64,000 nucleotides of DNA from Sphingobacterium bambusae (GCF_033955345.1 NZ_CP138332.1:1488001-1552000); one strand, 5' to 3'. Positions 45,946 to 55,543 are shown, counted from the first letter of the stretch. The notes: generated by a model from the sequence alone, not told the origin. Translations and numbers: made by a program.

Positions 45946-46338
45946 TTACTTCTGCAATTCCTGCTCAAACCTTGGGTTATAGACCACTTTGGGCGATAAG
46001 TAATGCAAGAGCACAAGCCTAGAAAACCGAAGGTTGAACGGCGCAAAGATAAAAATAGCGAGAAAAAGCACAGCGATGTACAGCCAAGGGGATTCACTCG
46101 CTGTAAAAAAAGCCGTTGCCAACCCTAAGGTGACGACCTGCGCAACGGAGAAAGCATAGCTTACATACATCGCCGCATAAAAATAACCGGGCTCTATTTC
46201 AAACTTTAATCCGCAATGTGGACAATGCTCGTGCATGTGCTGCTTTTTAAAGCCATAAATTGGCCCTTCAAACATCTTACCGACCCTACAACGTGGACAT
46301 TTGGATTGTAAAAGAGCTGAAAATCTTGAGGTAGACAT
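45946..46338 (-). CDS. DUF983-family membrane protein
   Basis: The 130-residue protein opens with a zinc-ribbon-like pair of CxxC motifs (KCPRCRVGKMF and HCPHCGLKFE) and continues with two or three membrane helices. This is the DUF983 layout. In proteobacteria DUF983 genes often stand beside cytochrome oxidase genes, but here the neighbours are a small membrane protein and a pseudouridine synthase. Function unknown; the four cysteines probably bind zinc. Confidence 0.9.
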   Translation of the reverse strand: MSTSRFSALLQSKCPRCRVGKMFEGPIYGFKKQHMHEHCPHCGLKFEIEPGYFYAAMYVSYAFSVAQVVTLGLATAFFTASESPWLYIAVLFLAIFIFAPFNLRFSRLVLLHYLSPKVVYNPRFEQELQK

Positions 46339-46347
46339 CTGTAATCC

Positions 46348-46614
46348 TTATCGTTCAAATGGCGAAACACGCTTCGGTTGGTTCTTCCGGTATTTTTTAT
46401 ACCACAAAATACCCACCCCGACAGCAATTAAGTATGGGATAGCCAATAAGAAAAGGATACCGTCATTCAGCCCTTTCCCCTGCGTATTGCCATTCGTCGT
46501 GCTGTTTTCCGCATTCAAGGAACACATGGCACATTGGGCAGCAACTTCGGTACATAGGAATATCCCTATTAGAAGAAGCGTAAGCATCAAGAAAGGTGCA
46601 TATTTTGATTTCAT
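46348..46614 (-). CDS. Small Bacteroidota membrane protein with CAMC motif
   Basis: An 88-residue protein with a signal peptide (cleavage after TEVAAQ), a CAMC pair just behind it, a short linker, one membrane helix (LFLLAIPYLIAVGVGILWY) and a basic tail (KKYRKNQPKR). It is 9 bp upstream of the DUF983 gene, so the two are probably an operon. The CxxC at the start of the mature protein may bind metal or form a disulfide; no function is known. Confidence 0.78.
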   Translation of the reverse strand: MKSKYAPFLMLTLLLIGIFLCTEVAAQCAMCSLNAENSTTNGNTQGKGLNDGILFLLAIPYLIAVGVGILWYKKYRKNQPKRVSPFER

Positions 46615-46670
46615 AGCACAAAAGTACCTAATTTTTCCCAGAGTTATTCATCGTGAACACTATCGCCGTA

Positions 46671-47360
46671 CTAAAGCAATACATTGAATTTCTCCCAAAA
46701 ACCGTCGACAGGTAAATCTGCCGTGATCTGCATAGGCTCCTCTTTGATGGGATGCACAAAACTTAACGCTCGAGAGTGTAAACAAATAGAACGGCGTAAG
46801 CTTCCACGCGGGTAGCCGTACTTATTATCCCCTACAATGGGGCAGCCCATATACGCTAACTGGCAACGAATTTGATGGGTACGTCCGGTCAGCGGCGTTA
46901 CTTTCAACAGATAATAGCCCTCCAGCTCACCCAGCACCTCATAATCTAGCTCAGCAAAACTACCGCCCTTCACTTCGCGGTCGTATGCTTTGGTGACCAT
47001 CTTCTTACGGTCGCGCAACAACCAGTTTTTCAGGGTATCCGCCTTCTTTTCGGGTCTGTTGCGAACCAAGGCCAAATACGTTTTTGACACTTTCCTGTCG
47101 TGAAACAAGCGGTTCATTCGATCGAGACCTTTGCTGGTTTTTGCAAAAAGAATCATCCCACTTACAGGACGATCAAGACGGTGAATGACCCCTAAAAAAG
47201 CGCCATTAGGCTTCTCATATTTGTGGGCCAAATATTCTTTGACCATATCCTCCATCGACTTGTCTCCGGTAGTATCCACCTGCACGATATCGCCGGCGCG
47301 TTTGTTAATTGCTATATAATGGTTGTCCTCATAAATGACATCCCTATCCGTAATGCTCAT
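46671..47360 (-). CDS. RluA-family pseudouridine synthase
   Basis: The 229-residue enzyme has the catalytic motif GVIHRLDRPVSGMILFAKTS (catalytic Asp in HRLDRP) and the C-terminal GRTHQIRCQLAYMGCPIVGD. It lacks the N-terminal S4 domain of RluC and RluD, like RluA/TruC. It isomerises uridine in tRNA or rRNA; the exact position cannot be told. Confidence 0.94.
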   Translation of the reverse strand: MSITDRDVIYEDNHYIAINKRAGDIVQVDTTGDKSMEDMVKEYLAHKYEKPNGAFLGVIHRLDRPVSGMILFAKTSKGLDRMNRLFHDRKVSKTYLALVRNRPEKKADTLKNWLLRDRKKMVTKAYDREVKGGSFAELDYEVLGELEGYYLLKVTPLTGRTHQIRCQLAYMGCPIVGDNKYGYPRGSLRRSICLHSRALSFVHPIKEEPMQITADLPVDGFWEKFNVLL

Positions 47361-47373
47361 GGTATTCTTTAAG

Positions 47374-47404
47374 CAGGAAAGTGTCGTTAGATCGACCTTT
47401 CCTG
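47374..47404 (-). terminator. Hairpin after the Mla-like operon
   Basis: CAGGAAAG at 47374-47381 pairs with CTTTCCTG at 47397-47404, with inner GTCG/CGAC. It lies just beyond the last gene of the operon on the minus strand; the T run is weak. Confidence 0.65.
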
Positions 47405-47410
47405 TATGTT

Positions 47411-48403
47411 CTATTTTAACGAATCGGCTGCAAGCTTGGCCTTTTCTTTCTCTTGTTTTTTGAAATATCCGCGGAAGAGGAAGTTACTTTGGAGCGCCTT
47501 CATGTTATCATCCAATTTCTCCGTACTCAAGTTTAGATTTCTTAAAATCTGTTTGATTTCTTCAGCTGCTTCCGGATCATTCGTCAATACGCCGATGGCA
47601 TTATCCTTATCGTTCAGACGAGCAGAAGTCGTGTTCAAATTTTCCATCAAGGCCGATGCTGTTTGCGTTACGCCCTGCAATTGAGCCGCTGATTCACGCA
47701 AGCTGGCAAAAACAGCCGTATCAGTTGTTAAATCATGGATTAAGCCTTGGTTGCTATTCAACTTGCTCATCAGCACCGCTAAATTTGCGGAAGCTTTGTT
47801 TGCATCGGTCATCACCTTGTTCAGAGAATTAACGGAACCTTTCAACGATAGTGCTATGGTCGAGTCGGTCATCAAAGCCCCTACAGTGCCTTTACCTTCA
47901 ACCATCTGTTTGGACAGCAGCGCAAAGTTCTTGGTAATCTCCACCAAATTCTCGTTGTTGGTCTGTAACGTGGCAAACATCGCATCCGTATCCGTGCCCG
48001 TCACCGACTTAACAACATCCCCGTCTTTAATGGCTGCGGCTTGGTCCGATCCGCCGATCAAACTAACAATCGCGTTACCGATCAATCCGTCGGATCCCAA
48101 TTTGGCCACCACATCCTCCCGAATAAATTCGCTTGATTTCTCTTCGATGTGCATCACCACCTTAACATCATCGATACTTTGGAACTTGATTTCTTTGACG
48201 ATACCAACCTTCACCCCAGAAAACCAAACATTATTACCCACCTTCAAGCCTTTCACATCGTGAAAATAGGTAGTAACCACCAAGTTTTTACTAAATTTAT
48301 TCTGTTGCGTCCCTAGTACCAAAATTCCGGCCACCAAAATAACCAATCCGATTAAAACAAATAACCCAACTGTAAGCGTACGCTTTCTTTCGTTTGTACT
48401 CAT
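47411..48403 (-). CDS. mlaD: MlaD-like MCE-domain protein
   Basis: The 330-residue protein has an N-terminal membrane anchor (LTVGLFVLIGLVILVAGIL), one MCE domain (VTTYFHDVKGLKVGNNVWFS, SDGLIGNAIVSLIGG) and a long C-terminal helical region. MlaD proteins form a hexameric ring that holds and moves phospholipids between the membranes. It is 6 bp after the ATPase gene. The long helical tail may reach further into the periplasm than in the E. coli protein. Confidence 0.92.
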   Translation of the reverse strand: MSTNERKRTLTVGLFVLIGLVILVAGILVLGTQQNKFSKNLVVTTYFHDVKGLKVGNNVWFSGVKVGIVKEIKFQSIDDVKVVMHIEEKSSEFIREDVVAKLGSDGLIGNAIVSLIGGSDQAAAIKDGDVVKSVTGTDTDAMFATLQTNNENLVEITKNFALLSKQMVEGKGTVGALMTDSTIALSLKGSVNSLNKVMTDANKASANLAVLMSKLNSNQGLIHDLTTDTAVFASLRESAAQLQGVTQTASALMENLNTTSARLNDKDNAIGVLTNDPEAAEEIKQILRNLNLSTEKLDDNMKALQSNFLFRGYFKKQEKEKAKLAADSLK

Positions 48404-48409
48404 ATATCT

Positions 48410-49183
48410 TTAAACAATAAAATTATAATCATAAAATGGTTTGACACGTTTATCATCCGTATCAAAAATCTCCTTAAATGTACCTTGACGCTCGAATTTA
48501 CCATCTAAAAGCATCACCATCCTATCGCCAACCATCTTCGCGCAGGCCAAATCGTGGGTGATGATGATGGACGATGTATTATACCGTTCCTGCACCTCAT
48601 TGATGAGCGAGTTTATATCGAGACAGGTTATGGGGTCTAGTCCCGCTGTAGGCTCATCATAAAGCATAATATCAGGACGTAGAATTAAGGTGCGCGCAAT
48701 ACCGATACGCTTGCGCTGCCCGCCCGACAATTCGGAAGGCATTTGGTTGATCGCCTGCGACAATCCGACACCTTCCAAAACCTCCTCGACCTCTTTATTG
48801 ATCTCCGACCGCGATAAATTACGTTTGTTCCGAACGAGCGGAAATTCCAAATTCTCCCGAACGGTCATACTATCATACAGCGCGCTATTTTGAAAAGAAA
48901 AACCGATCCGTTGCCTCAACGCTCGTAGCTCACGGTCGTTCAGGTCATTGACCACCTCACCCAAAACACGAACGTTCCCGCTATCAGGACTTAAAAGACC
49001 AGAAATCAATTTAATAAGAACCGATTTCCCTGTCCCTGACCGCCCCAGCACCACAAGGTTCTCTCCCTTAAACAGCTTGACGTCCACATTACGGAGAACG
49101 TGCAGGTCGCCAAATGATTTACTGACATCATCGACATGGATCACCGTTTCATCGCGATCTATATTCACTTTGTTCTTCTCCAT
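48410..49183 (-). CDS. mlaF: MlaF-like ABC ATPase
   Basis: The 257-residue protein has Walker A VVLGRSGTGKSVLIKLISG, signature ELSGGQRKRIGIARTLI, Walker B IMLYDEPTAGLDP and H-loop IIITHDLACA. It drives the lipid transporter with MlaE and MlaD. It overlaps neither neighbour and is spaced 6 bp from each. Confidence 0.95.
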   Translation of the reverse strand: MEKNKVNIDRDETVIHVDDVSKSFGDLHVLRNVDVKLFKGENLVVLGRSGTGKSVLIKLISGLLSPDSGNVRVLGEVVNDLNDRELRALRQRIGFSFQNSALYDSMTVRENLEFPLVRNKRNLSRSEINKEVEEVLEGVGLSQAINQMPSELSGGQRKRIGIARTLILRPDIMLYDEPTAGLDPITCLDINSLINEVQERYNTSSIIITHDLACAKMVGDRMVMLLDGKFERQGTFKEIFDTDDKRVKPFYDYNFIV

Positions 49184-49189
49184 CTTCTA

Positions 49190-49948
49190 TCAATTAAGCA
49201 AGGCCAACAATTGAACAATAAGCAGCTCTTCCACGAACACCAAAAACATTGACGAAACAACGGCACTGTTTGCCGCCTTCCCAACGCCCTCGGTTCCCTT
49301 CGTAGAATAGTATCCCACATATGAACTGGCAAAGCCAATGGTAAAGCCAAATACTACAGCTCTAATAACCATCGCAAAGATGTCCTTAGCAGCAATAGAC
49401 TCAAACACTTGGGTAAAGAAAGCCAACATGCTGAGATCATCTTTACCGATAATACTAAGGTAACCGCCAAACAAACCGATACCAGCCACGTAGAAACAGA
49501 GCACGGGAATCATAAAGGTTGTCGCAATAATACGGGTAGACACCAAAAATTTTGTCGGGTTGGTTCCCGAAACTTCCATGGCGTCAATCTGTTCCGTTAC
49601 ATTCATGGAACTAAGCTCGGCACCAATCTGTGAGCCCACTTTCCCAGAGGCGATCAACGCCGTAACTAAGGGAGCCAAAGCGCGTACAATAGCAATAGAT
49701 ATCAAGGCAGGAAGCCATGACGTAGCTCCAAACTCTTCCAATGACGGTCTAGATTGTTTCGTAAAAACAAAACCAACAATAAAGCCCGTTAAGCTGATTA
49801 ATGGGAACGATTTCCATCCAATTTCATAACATTGGCGAATAATCTCTTTGAATTCATAAGGTGGAGATACCGCTTCACGCAGAAAGCTCATCATAAAACG
49901 ATGAATCCGCGCGAACTCGATAAGCAGTTTTTCTATTTTACTTCCCAT
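49190..49948 (-). CDS. mlaE: MlaE-like permease
   Basis: The 252-residue integral membrane protein has the MlaE pattern: SFPLISLTGFIVGFVFTKQ, APLVTALIASGKVGSQIGAE and MNVTEQIDAMEVSGTNP. With MlaF and MlaD it forms the inner-membrane complex that keeps the lipid asymmetry of the outer membrane. It is the first gene of the operon; about 225 bp upstream separate it from the divergent DUF6600 gene. Confidence 0.95.
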   Translation of the reverse strand: MGSKIEKLLIEFARIHRFMMSFLREAVSPPYEFKEIIRQCYEIGWKSFPLISLTGFIVGFVFTKQSRPSLEEFGATSWLPALISIAIVRALAPLVTALIASGKVGSQIGAELSSMNVTEQIDAMEVSGTNPTKFLVSTRIIATTFMIPVLCFYVAGIGLFGGYLSIIGKDDLSMLAFFTQVFESIAAKDIFAMVIRAVVFGFTIGFASSYVGYYSTKGTEGVGKAANSAVVSSMFLVFVEELLIVQLLALLN

Positions 49949-50173
49949 TTAAGTATTGAAGTTAACACTGAAGCCTAAAATGATGACCTGTCAAAAATAC
50001 CCGACAAATGTACGAACTTTTTGTTTTTTCACCGACGCCATCATTTGCTAATAATTACATAACCAAAATATTTACCATTTGTTTACAGTTTCGTATCAAA
50101 GATTAAACCTTCCTATGTTTCAGCCAGTCCTAACAGTAAACAAGATTAGTTTCACCTTTAAACGAATAAGACT

Positions 50174-51532
50174 ATGAAACGCATGAAAAATTCCACACGA
50201 TATGTAGCTATTGTAGCCCTGCTTTTTGCGGTATTTTCTTTTAAAAAGGCTGATGCGCAACCTTATGGTGAGGTTTCATTTGATCTTTTCTATGATGAAT
50301 TATCGCCTTATGGAAACTGGGATCGCGATGCGAACTATGGTGATATTTGGTTTCCGAATGTAGATCGAAACTTCCGCCCCTACGGCACCAATGGCTATTG
50401 GACTATGACAGAGTATGGTAATACTTGGGTGTCCAATTACGATTGGGGTTGGGCTCCTTTCCACTATGGCCGCTGGGTATATACCAACTATAACGGATGG
50501 GGATGGATTCCTGATTACGAGTGGGGACCAGCATGGGTAGACTGGAGAACTGGTGGCGGCTATTATGGCTGGGCACCAATGGCTCCGCGCAGCAGAGTAC
50601 AGGTATCTGTAGCAATGCCTCTCAACTTATGGGTTTTCCTTCCCGTACGTCGCATCTATGACCCTTACATTTCGCGCCACTGGAGCTACGGACAACGTAA
50701 TATATACAACCGCACAACGATCATCAACAATACTTATGTGGTGAACAATCATCACTATTATGGAGGTCCCGGTCGTCGCGATATTGAGCGCAACATTGGA
50801 CGTCGCGTAAGCGTTAGGGAAATACGCACAAGCGACCGCCCTGGACGTTCTCGCGTAGACAGCAGGTCGGTGTCGATCTACAGACCTGATCGTAGTACAA
50901 CGCGATCTTCAGGCAACAGCACCTCGCGTGCAAATGTTGGAAATACGAGCCGAAGCAATGCCAACTCGAGCCGCACAGAACGCGCAACGGAAGCCACACG
51001 CAGTTCTGCAACTAGTAGTAGAGCTACAAATGGAGCAGGTACATCACGTAGTAATGTTGGTACAACGCCGACAACATCACGCAGCAACACGCGCACTACT
51101 ACCACCGGCCGTACGACGCAAAACGAAGGCCGTGTAACGCGTAGCAACGAGCGTCCCGCCACAAACAATGCGGGCGCACAAAATAGTAGTCGCAGCTCCA
51201 GCACGACGGTAAGAGGAGAGCGTCCATCGTCCACGGCGGGACAACGCACCGAAAGCAGAAGCACGACGCCTGCACAAGGGCGAAGCCGTAGCAACACGAC
51301 CGAACGGCCGCAAACTGCACCGCAGCAACGGAGCACGCCTAATCGCAGCGAGAGCCGTGCACCGCAACGCCAAACGGCCCTGGTTCAACAAGCCAGTCAA
51401 CGGAGTAGCGGCTCCAGCTCGCAGGTGAGCCGTAGTAGCTCATCCCGCACAGAACGCAGCAGCTCAGGTGGAAGCAGCAGAGCTGCAAAAAGCAGCAATA
51501 GTGAGCGCTCTAGCGGCCGCAGCACACGCTAA
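50174..51532 (+). CDS. DUF6600-type envelope protein with long Ser/Arg/Thr-rich tail
   Basis: The 452-residue protein has a signal peptide (cleavage after KKADAQ) and an aromatic, Tyr/Trp/Gly-rich domain up to about residue 185 (DELSPYGNWDRDANYGD, YDWGWAPFHYGRWVY, WGWIPDYEWGPAWVDW), the DUF6600 pattern. The following 250 residues are low complexity: Ser, Arg, Thr, Asn and Gln with almost no hydrophobic residue. The tail is strongly basic and should be disordered. The aromatic part may sit on or in the cell envelope; the tail may bind nucleic acid or acidic polysaccharide. An alternative ATG three codons in (50183) is possible. Confidence 0.87.
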   Translation: MKRMKNSTRYVAIVALLFAVFSFKKADAQPYGEVSFDLFYDELSPYGNWDRDANYGDIWFPNVDRNFRPYGTNGYWTMTEYGNTWVSNYDWGWAPFHYGRWVYTNYNGWGWIPDYEWGPAWVDWRTGGGYYGWAPMAPRSRVQVSVAMPLNLWVFLPVRRIYDPYISRHWSYGQRNIYNRTTIINNTYVVNNHHYYGGPGRRDIERNIGRRVSVREIRTSDRPGRSRVDSRSVSIYRPDRSTTRSSGNSTSRANVGNTSRSNANSSRTERATEATRSSATSSRATNGAGTSRSNVGTTPTTSRSNTRTTTTGRTTQNEGRVTRSNERPATNNAGAQNSSRSSSTTVRGERPSSTAGQRTESRSTTPAQGRSRSNTTERPQTAPQQRSTPNRSESRAPQRQTALVQQASQRSSGSSSQVSRSSSSRTERSSSGGSSRAAKSSNSERSSGRSTR

Positions 51533-51563
51533 ACAACATACTATTTTAATTGAAAACAAAGCG

Positions 51564-51595
51564 CGGAGGGTACTATGCCCTCCGTTCTTATTTTA
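51564..51595 (+). terminator. Terminator of the DUF6600 gene
   Basis: CGGAGGG at 51564-51570 pairs with CCCTCCG at 51578-51584, followed by a T-rich stretch. Confidence 0.8.
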
Positions 51596-51624
51596 CTTCA
51601 AGCAAGCACCAATTAACTAATTTC

Positions 51625-51840
51625 CTATTTCTCGCGAATTAGCCTAGAGACCTGCTTTGTCGTCCATGGGATTACATAGTAAACCATCAACGGAAAAATG
51701 ATGATGGAGCTGACAAATATCTTACCTATAGGGTGGAAATCAACCATCAGATCCTTCAGAAGGAAATTGATGATGACGGATAGCGGAAACAAACCTAACC
51801 AAATACATAGGGATGCCTTCAATCTGGGAGCTAATTTCAT
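51625..51840 (-). CDS. Small two-helix membrane protein
   Basis: A 71-residue protein with two membrane segments (CIWLGLFPLSVIINFLL and GKIFVSSIIIFPLMVYYVI) and basic ends (RLKAS at the start, KQVSRLIREK at the end). It could be a small DUF2798-like protein, but the match is too weak to name. No operon partner. Possibly a modulator of a membrane protein. Confidence 0.6.
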   Translation of the reverse strand: MKLAPRLKASLCIWLGLFPLSVIINFLLKDLMVDFHPIGKIFVSSIIIFPLMVYYVIPWTTKQVSRLIREK

Positions 51841-52050
51841 CGATGTCTTTTTTTTGCGAAGATAGAAGAATTCCGGAGAGATGTGGTATGCCCATGCATA
51901 CAGATAGCATCGGCTGAAGCTATAAAAAGTGGCTCAGGAAGCACGAACGCTCTAAAATAAACACCTTACAGATAAAAGCTTAGCAGCGCGTCACTCGGCT
52001 TTCGTGTTTTTATTATTAACTTCACCTGTTTTTAAATTTAAGTTTCTTAC

Positions 52051-53223
52051 ATGGCGGCATTATCATCGATACTCGATAACGACTTCTATAAATTCACGAT
52101 GCAATTTGCAGTCAGCAAATTGTTCCCCAAAGCAAGGGCTCGTTATCAGTTTATCAATCGCGGGAAACATCAGTTCCCTGCAGGCTTTGACAAACTGTTG
52201 AGAGAAGCGATAGGCGAAATGGCACAGCTCAAATTGAGCAAAGCCGAAAAGCAATTTCTGCACGACAAGTGTCCCTACATTGACCCCACCTACTTGGATT
52301 TTTTACAAGGTTATAGGTATGATCCAGAGGAGGTACATATTGAGCAGCAAGGTGGTGAACTGCGGGTGCATATTGAAGGATACTGGTACCGCACTATTTT
52401 GTGGGAAGTACCGATCATGTCGTTGATCTGTGAGCTGTACTATGAAGCTAGTGGGCTAGCCCGGATCTCGAACGAGGATGTATGTGCGATCGTATCGAAC
52501 AAGATGGACAAATATGATAAGCTGCAGATCACCTTGGCCGATTTCGGCACACGCCGCCGACATTCTTATGCCGTACATGACCTGGTGATACGCACCTTGA
52601 AAAACCACCCTTCCAAAACCTTTATCGGTACGTCCAACGTACATTTGGCTATGAAATATGAAACCACCCCTATAGGCACCCATGCCCACGAATGGTTTAT
52701 GTTTCATGCGGCCAAGTATGGTTATAAAATGGCCAACCTGCTTGGCTTGGAACATTGGGCAGACGTATACCGTGGAGACCTCGGTATAGCCCTCTCGGAC
52801 ACCTATACAACAAAAGTGTTTTTCACACAGTTTGACAAGAAACTGACCAAGCTATTTGATGGCGTGCGTCACGACAGCGGCGATCCATTAACCTTTGCCC
52901 AAATGACCATCGATCATTACCAGCAAAAAGGCATCGATCCCCGCTCCAAGACCATTATATTTTCGGACGGCTTGGATTATGAGAAAGTGGAACATATCGC
53001 GGCCTTCTGCAACGGAAAAATCGGGCATTCCTTTGGGATAGGTACCGATTTCACCAATGATGCTGGACTACCTCGTATGAACATCGTCCTAAAAATGACG
53101 GAAGCAAAGCCCGAAGATGGCGAATGGACCGAAGTGATCAAGCTATCCGACGAACCCAATAAACATACCGGCACAAAGCAGGAAATAGCGATTGCCAAAG
53201 AAATTTTAAAGATACAGGGCTAA
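52051..53223 (+). CDS. pncB: Nicotinate phosphoribosyltransferase
   Basis: The 390-residue protein has the PncB patterns DNDFYKFTMQFAVSKLFPKA, LADFGTRRRHSYAVHD, FIGTSNVHLAMKYETTPIGT followed by HAHEW, and FDGVRHDSGDPLTFAQ. It joins nicotinate to PRPP using ATP, the first step of the Preiss-Handler NAD salvage route. Its stop overlaps the start of the methyltransferase gene by one base (TAATG), so both are translated together. Confidence 0.96.
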   Translation: MAALSSILDNDFYKFTMQFAVSKLFPKARARYQFINRGKHQFPAGFDKLLREAIGEMAQLKLSKAEKQFLHDKCPYIDPTYLDFLQGYRYDPEEVHIEQQGGELRVHIEGYWYRTILWEVPIMSLICELYYEASGLARISNEDVCAIVSNKMDKYDKLQITLADFGTRRRHSYAVHDLVIRTLKNHPSKTFIGTSNVHLAMKYETTPIGTHAHEWFMFHAAKYGYKMANLLGLEHWADVYRGDLGIALSDTYTTKVFFTQFDKKLTKLFDGVRHDSGDPLTFAQMTIDHYQQKGIDPRSKTIIFSDGLDYEKVEHIAAFCNGKIGHSFGIGTDFTNDAGLPRMNIVLKMTEAKPEDGEWTEVIKLSDEPNKHTGTKQEIAIAKEILKIQG

Positions 53224-53957
53224 TGGAGAGAGATGTTTACGGCGAAGCATTATATGACTTCCATGCATTAGGCACGCTAACGGAACCACTTTTATTGCAC
53301 AGCAGCTATGGCGACATCGAGGAGATGCCCATTGAAGTTTTTTTTCGCGAAGAAGAAGATTTTCCAGAACTGGAACACATTGCTTTAGCCTTGTGTGATG
53401 GCCATGTTCTGGACGTAGGAGCCGGTGTGGGCAGCCATGCGCTACACCTGCAACACAAAGGCTTTGTGGTCGATGCAATAGAACAATCGGCCGCCGCATG
53501 TAACATCATGGCGCAGCGCGGTGTGCAACGCGTCGTTGAAGGCGACTTTTTCAAACTGGAAAACAAGCAGTACGACACCCTTTTATTCCTGATGAATGGT
53601 ATTGGCTTGGCGGGAACACTAGAAGGTTTCCGATCACTGTTAAGCCATGCCAAAACGTTACTTCGACCAAATGGGCAGCTGCTATTCGACTCTTCAAACA
53701 TTGCCTATCTGTATGATGAGTACAAGATCAAAAAACCAGATCATTACCTTGGTGAGATTCGATTTCAATATGCCTACAAAGGTCATATGGGGCAGCCTTT
53801 TGCTTGGCTGTACATAGACCAAGACGAACTGATAAAAATCGCGCGAGAAGAAAACTGGGTTGTGCAGATACTCTTTGAAGATGACAATGACCAATATTTG
53901 GTGAGGATGGAGCCACGGATACCGCAGGAAGCGGAGGAGCAAGACGCAGAAGATTAG
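53223..53957 (+). CDS. Class I SAM-dependent methyltransferase
   Basis: The 244-residue protein has the SAM-binding motif I HVLDVGAGVGSHALHLQ, motif II VDAIEQSAAACNIM and motif IV/post (LLFLMNGIGLAG, LRPNGQLLFDSSN). The ATG shares a base with the pncB stop (coupled translation). A link to nicotinate metabolism, for instance N-methylation, is possible but only suggested by position. The C-terminus is acidic (QEAEEQDAED). Confidence 0.88.
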   Translation: MERDVYGEALYDFHALGTLTEPLLLHSSYGDIEEMPIEVFFREEEDFPELEHIALALCDGHVLDVGAGVGSHALHLQHKGFVVDAIEQSAAACNIMAQRGVQRVVEGDFFKLENKQYDTLLFLMNGIGLAGTLEGFRSLLSHAKTLLRPNGQLLFDSSNIAYLYDEYKIKKPDHYLGEIRFQYAYKGHMGQPFAWLYIDQDELIKIAREENWVVQILFEDDNDQYLVRMEPRIPQEAEEQDAED

Positions 53958-53995
53958 GCTGCTTTAAGCGGCGCCGCAATGCCACATCATGCAAC

Positions 53996-54033
53996 AAAAA
54001 AGCGTAGACGAAATGAAACGTCTACGCTTTTTT
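53996..54033. terminator. Bidirectional terminator between methyltransferase and serS
   Basis: AAAAGCGTAGACG pairs with CGTCTACGCTTTT around an 8-nt loop, with A and T runs on the two sides. It can end both convergent transcripts. Confidence 0.92.
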
Positions 54034-54054
54034 TATGATAGCCGAAGCCTGTGT

Positions 54055-55326
54055 CTAGTCAATCCACTCAAAACCAGTATAAGGCACCAGTACTGCTGGC
54101 ACACGTATTCCTTTTTCGGTTTGATTGTTTTCTAATATAGATGCCACGATGCGCGGCAAAGCCAATGCAGATCCATTTAACGTATGGGCAAGCTGCATCT
54201 TTCCTTCTTCATTTTTAAAACGTACCTTCAAGCGGTTAGACTGGTAAGTTTCAAAGTTGGAAACGGAAGACACCTCTAGCCAACGCTGTTGTGCTGCGCT
54301 GAAGACCTCCATGTCATAGGTCAAGGCAGAGGTGAAGCTCATATCACCACCACAGAGGCGCAACACACGATAAGGCAATTCCAGTTTTTGCAACAATCCT
54401 TGTATATATAGGCTCATCTCTTCGATAACGGCATACGATTGGTCGGGGTGCACGATCTGAACAGTTTCCACTTTATCAAACTGGTGCAACCTATTCAATC
54501 CACGCACGTGAGCCCCATAAGAACCGGCTTCACGGCGAAAACATGGCGTGTAGGCCGAATGCTTGATAGGGAACTCATCTTCCTTGACAATAACATCGCG
54601 GTATAGATTGGTTACGGGCACCTCAGCTGTAGGGATCAAGTAAAAGTCGTCTCCGGTAACGTGGTACATTTGCCCCTCTTTATCTGGAAGTTGTCCCGTA
54701 GCAAAAGCAGAAGCTTCATTGACGAAGATCGGTACCTGCACCTCACTGTAACCAGCTTCGGCCGCTTGATCCAAGAAAAAATTAATCAATGCACGCTGTA
54801 AGCGAGCTCCCTTGCCTTTATAGACGGGAAAGCCCGCACCTGTTACCTTCACCCCAAGTTCCAAATCCACAATATCATATTTTGTCAATAGCTCCCAGTG
54901 TGGCTGCGCGTCGGCCGCTAACGTTGGAACTTCGCCATGTGCCAGAACCACTTCATTGTCATCTGCCGTGTGACCCACAGGAACTGAGCTATGTGGCAGA
55001 TTGGGCAGTTGCACAAGCTTGTCGTGCAATTCTTTTTCGACATTAGCTAACTGTTCGACGAGCTGTTTCACCTGCTCCTTATATCCGGAAGATTTCGATT
55101 TAACGGCTTCGGCTTCATCTTTCTTTCCTTGGCGCATTAAATCTCCAATCTGCTTTGCCGCAGCGTTGGCTTCCGCAGCGATCGAATCGGACTCGTTCTG
55201 AATTTTACGGCGCGACTCATCCAATTGAATCAAATCATCAACCAAGTTCACCTCTTTAAAATTCTTGACAGCCAATCGTTCGATTACGGCATCCCTGTTT
55301 TCACGGATATAATTTATTTGTAACAT
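54055..55326 (-). CDS. serS: Serine--tRNA ligase
   Basis: The 423-residue protein has the N-terminal helical arm (LQINYIRENRDAVIERLAVK and a coiled coil) and the class II core: TGQLPDKEGQMYHV, FRREAGSYGAHVRGLNRLHQ and EVSSVSNFETYQSNRL. It charges tRNA-Ser. The frame opens at 55353, but the ATG at 55326 (MLQINYIREN) is the conserved start. No T-box-like leader was seen upstream. Confidence 0.97.
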   Translation of the reverse strand: MLQINYIRENRDAVIERLAVKNFKEVNLVDDLIQLDESRRKIQNESDSIAAEANAAAKQIGDLMRQGKKDEAEAVKSKSSGYKEQVKQLVEQLANVEKELHDKLVQLPNLPHSSVPVGHTADDNEVVLAHGEVPTLAADAQPHWELLTKYDIVDLELGVKVTGAGFPVYKGKGARLQRALINFFLDQAAEAGYSEVQVPIFVNEASAFATGQLPDKEGQMYHVTGDDFYLIPTAEVPVTNLYRDVIVKEDEFPIKHSAYTPCFRREAGSYGAHVRGLNRLHQFDKVETVQIVHPDQSYAVIEEMSLYIQGLLQKLELPYRVLRLCGGDMSFTSALTYDMEVFSAAQQRWLEVSSVSNFETYQSNRLKVRFKNEEGKMQLAHTLNGSALALPRIVASILENNQTEKGIRVPAVLVPYTGFEWID

Positions 55327-55535
55327 AAATGAAAAATAACTTTTTACAAGCACAAAGATAAGAAGTGTAAATGAATTCGCCCATTATCACCAATATTCCA
55401 ATGTTATTTTATTTTAATTATCATTTTTATATAAATACATTTTTATTTTTAAAAACATTTTATATTTTTGATTGTTTACCGAACGAATTAACAATTATTT
55501 GATTTGGACGTAATTTCCAGTTCATAACACAAGGT

Positions 55536-55543
55536 TACATTTG
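55536..55543 (+). promoter_or_regulatory. TACATTTG: candidate -7 promoter box
   Basis: An exact TAnnTTTG match 28 bp upstream of a 31-codon ORF. A TTG at the right distance for the -33 element is missing, so this is tentative. The surrounding 150 bp are very AT-rich. Confidence 0.45.

Noticed and set aside
50878..51336. 152-codon minus-strand frame, rich in Val, Leu and Arg, opposite the DUF6600 tail
   Set aside because: The open frame is a by-product of the Ser/Arg/Thr-rich coding strand, with no start context or homology.
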